Assembly (NCBI GenBank): GCA_030631455.1
Contig: DAOVLC010000089.1
Coordinates: 1 to 6,497 of the forward strand
DNA: 6,497 nt
Direction of reading: 5' to 3'
DNA from: Candidatus Zixiibacteriota bacterium
GTDB lineage: Bacteria > Zixibacteria > MSB-5A5 > JAABVY01 > JAHJOQ01
The position numbers and the translations under genes were made by a program. Below, piece by piece: positions 5,431-6,497 of this stretch. Below the pieces are notes generated by a model that saw only the letters and a list, made by a program, of their open reading frames with translations, was not told the DNA's origin and made no database searches. Position 1 is the first letter of the stretch. Each line of letters starts with the position of its first letter.

Positions 5431-5747
5431 TCTTTCTTCGGGCGACGCAAGTGAAAAATTCCCAAGTGGAACCACATTTAGTCTTTTGAACAAATCCAGC
5501 CTCATCAGGTTCCACGAAAATCGAACAACAAGGCGCCCATTCTTCTTAACGCATTAGTATTGAATAAGTTGCATGATTCGAAAAGGCTGTGCCAACACTC
5601 CGGTCGTAGCTTCACTTGCCGAGAGCCTGCTAAATGCCTTTTCTTGCTTTGGAGACTATTTCTCACCAATTGAAAGATCCGAATGTCAGGGGTGGCGAAA
5701 ACGTTGAATTGCTGTGGTAGCGGGATGTGAGAGGCGGCCGGGTGTCA
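5431..5747. other. intergenic stretch between rrf2 promoter and motB 3' end
   Basis: I see no supported gene here. The one notable structure is a perfect 8-bp inverted repeat, GTGGAACC (5466-5473) and GGTTCCAC (5508-5515), with 34 bases between the arms. No intrinsic terminator with a T-run is visible after the motB stop, so motB transcription must end by another route or farther on. Confidence 0.5.
5466..5515. repeat. 8-bp perfect inverted repeat with 34-base spacer
   Basis: GTGGAACC at 5466-5473 is the exact reverse complement of GGTTCCAC at 5508-5515. It sits alone in a gene-free stretch upstream of the rrf2 promoter. It could be a long-loop hairpin, a regulator half-site pair or chance. 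Confidence 0.35.
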
Positions 5748-6497
5748 CTAAGGTAGCTGTAAATCGTCCTCAGCAGAGGCAACAACTTCCTTGTATTTAT
5801 CTGACGCATACTCGTTCAGTACGATAATTGCAACGCGCCTGTTGGCGGGATTGGAGGGATCATCCCTGAAACGGGGCTGGTTGGCGGCGAAACCTCGTAT
5901 CTCCTTGATCCTATCCGGAGCCATGCCTGCGGCAAGCATTACCCGCCGCGCGGTGTTCGCACGGTCTGCTGATAGTTCCCAATTGGTGTAATTAGAGCCC
6001 CCACCGAAGGTCTTGCTGTCGGTGTGACCCTCAATCACCACCTGGTAGGGCAGTTTGGCTATTTCTGCGGAGATCGCCACGAGAATCGCCATGCCTTCGT
6101 CCCTCATATCAGCAGAAGCACTCGCGAAGAACGACTCATCCTTTGTCGCTTCGATTAACTGCACCCTGAGACCGTCAGAAGTCAACTCAATCTCTATCTG
6201 ATCTTTCAGGTTTGCGAAAGCCTGAGTCGTCTCAAGTTTATGGCTTATCGTACGACTGACTTCCTTCAGACTCTCCCAGACCTCGGCTTCCTTCTCCCTG
6301 CGGGTAAGATCCTTTATTATTGATTCTCCCGACTGCTTGTTCTCAAACGGCCCCTCACCGCCATTTAGAACTCCTTTGCTTCCTCCACCCTCCGAAAATC
6401 CGATGGGATCTCTGAAGTATGCTGCTACATTCTGTCTGATCTCATCAGATAATCCAACGATCCACATGACAAGAAAGAACGCCATCATTGCAGTCAC
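5748..6497 (-). CDS. motB: flagellar motor stator protein MotB (5' end cut by window edge)
   Basis: MotB pairs with MotA in the inner membrane to form the ion-driven stator and anchors to peptidoglycan. The 249 visible residues begin within the single transmembrane helix (VTAMMAFFLVMWIVG). The family's short cytoplasmic N-terminus and the ion-binding Asp (usually in YADFVTAMM) lie beyond the window, so the GTG at 6495-6497 is an internal valine codon, not a start. Next come a family-typical QNVAAYFRDPIGF segment, a Gly-rich linker (34-50) and a helical stretch. The C-terminal OmpA-like peptidoglycan-binding domain includes VVIEGHTDS (153-161), NWELSADRANTARR (172-185) and NPANRRVAI (216-224). 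The neighbouring motA is expected beyond the right edge. A LafU-type or other OmpA/MotB protein is possible, but the membrane helix strongly favours a stator. Confidence 0.92.
   Translation of the reverse strand: MTAMMAFFLVMWIVGLSDEIRQNVAAYFRDPIGFSEGGGSKGVLNGGEGPFENKQSGESIIKDLTRREKEAEVWESLKEVSRTISHKLETTQAFANLKDQIEIELTSDGLRVQLIEATKDESFFASASADMRDEGMAILVAISAEIAKLPYQVVIEGHTDSKTFGGGSNYTNWELSADRANTARRVMLAAGMAPDRIKEIRGFAANQPRFRDDPSNPANRRVAIIVLNEYASDKYKEVVASAEDDLQLP

Noticed and set aside
5577..5594. Minus-strand TTGGCACA resembling a sigma-54 -24 element
   Set aside because: The -12 position lacks the essential GC at 10-base spacing, and the nearest gene downstream has a closer candidate promoter.
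6495..6497. GTG at the right edge as the true start of motB
   Set aside because: It would begin in the middle of the transmembrane helix and lose the ion-binding Asp region; the codon is internal and the gene is cut by the window.

Overview
The window appears to be a stretch of chromosome from a Gram-negative-type, flagellated bacterium of roughly 50% GC. Three genes suggest this: a PEP-CTERM/exosortase cargo protein, which implies an outer membrane and extracellular polysaccharide; a MotB-type flagellar stator protein; and an Rrf2 regulator. No gene fixes the phylum. The mix of a large, Alu-bearing SRP RNA with PEP-CTERM sorting is uncommon and fits a deep-branching lineage (for example the FCB group or relatives of the former Deltaproteobacteria). 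That placement is inference only.

Left part (1-3232, all minus strand): a housekeeping cluster, in transcription order SRP RNA (3232-2964), dnaX, ybaB/ebfC, recR. dnaX and ybaB overlap by 8 bp, and ybaB and recR are 3 bp apart, so the three are probably co-transcribed and translationally coupled. The SRP RNA is the large type, with an Alu domain as in Bacillus, not the short 4.5S type. dnaX carries an A6 run in the linker where tau/gamma slippage occurs in other bacteria, and both alternative frames stop within ten codons. Beyond recR (1-273) there is only a broken coding trace.

Middle part (3233-4677): a 540-base stretch without a convincing gene leads into a plus-strand PEP-CTERM secreted protein. 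Upstream of that gene are a sigma-54-like -24/-12 promoter and a strong Shine-Dalgarno sequence, and it ends in a clear intrinsic terminator. A tRNA-Ala(CGC) gene with encoded CCA lies convergent to it, with its own sigma-70 promoter and intrinsic terminator.

Right part (4678-6497, minus strand): an Rrf2-family regulator with a cysteine cluster that probably binds an Fe-S centre. Its putative promoter is flanked by two identical 9-bp direct repeats 41 bp apart. After a 317-base gap comes the 3' part of a motB gene cut by the window edge.

No new defence, mobile or multi-gene system was found. The observations most worth checking are the large SRP RNA, the dnaX slippage site, the sigma-54 control of the PEP-CTERM gene and the rrf2 operator-like repeats.
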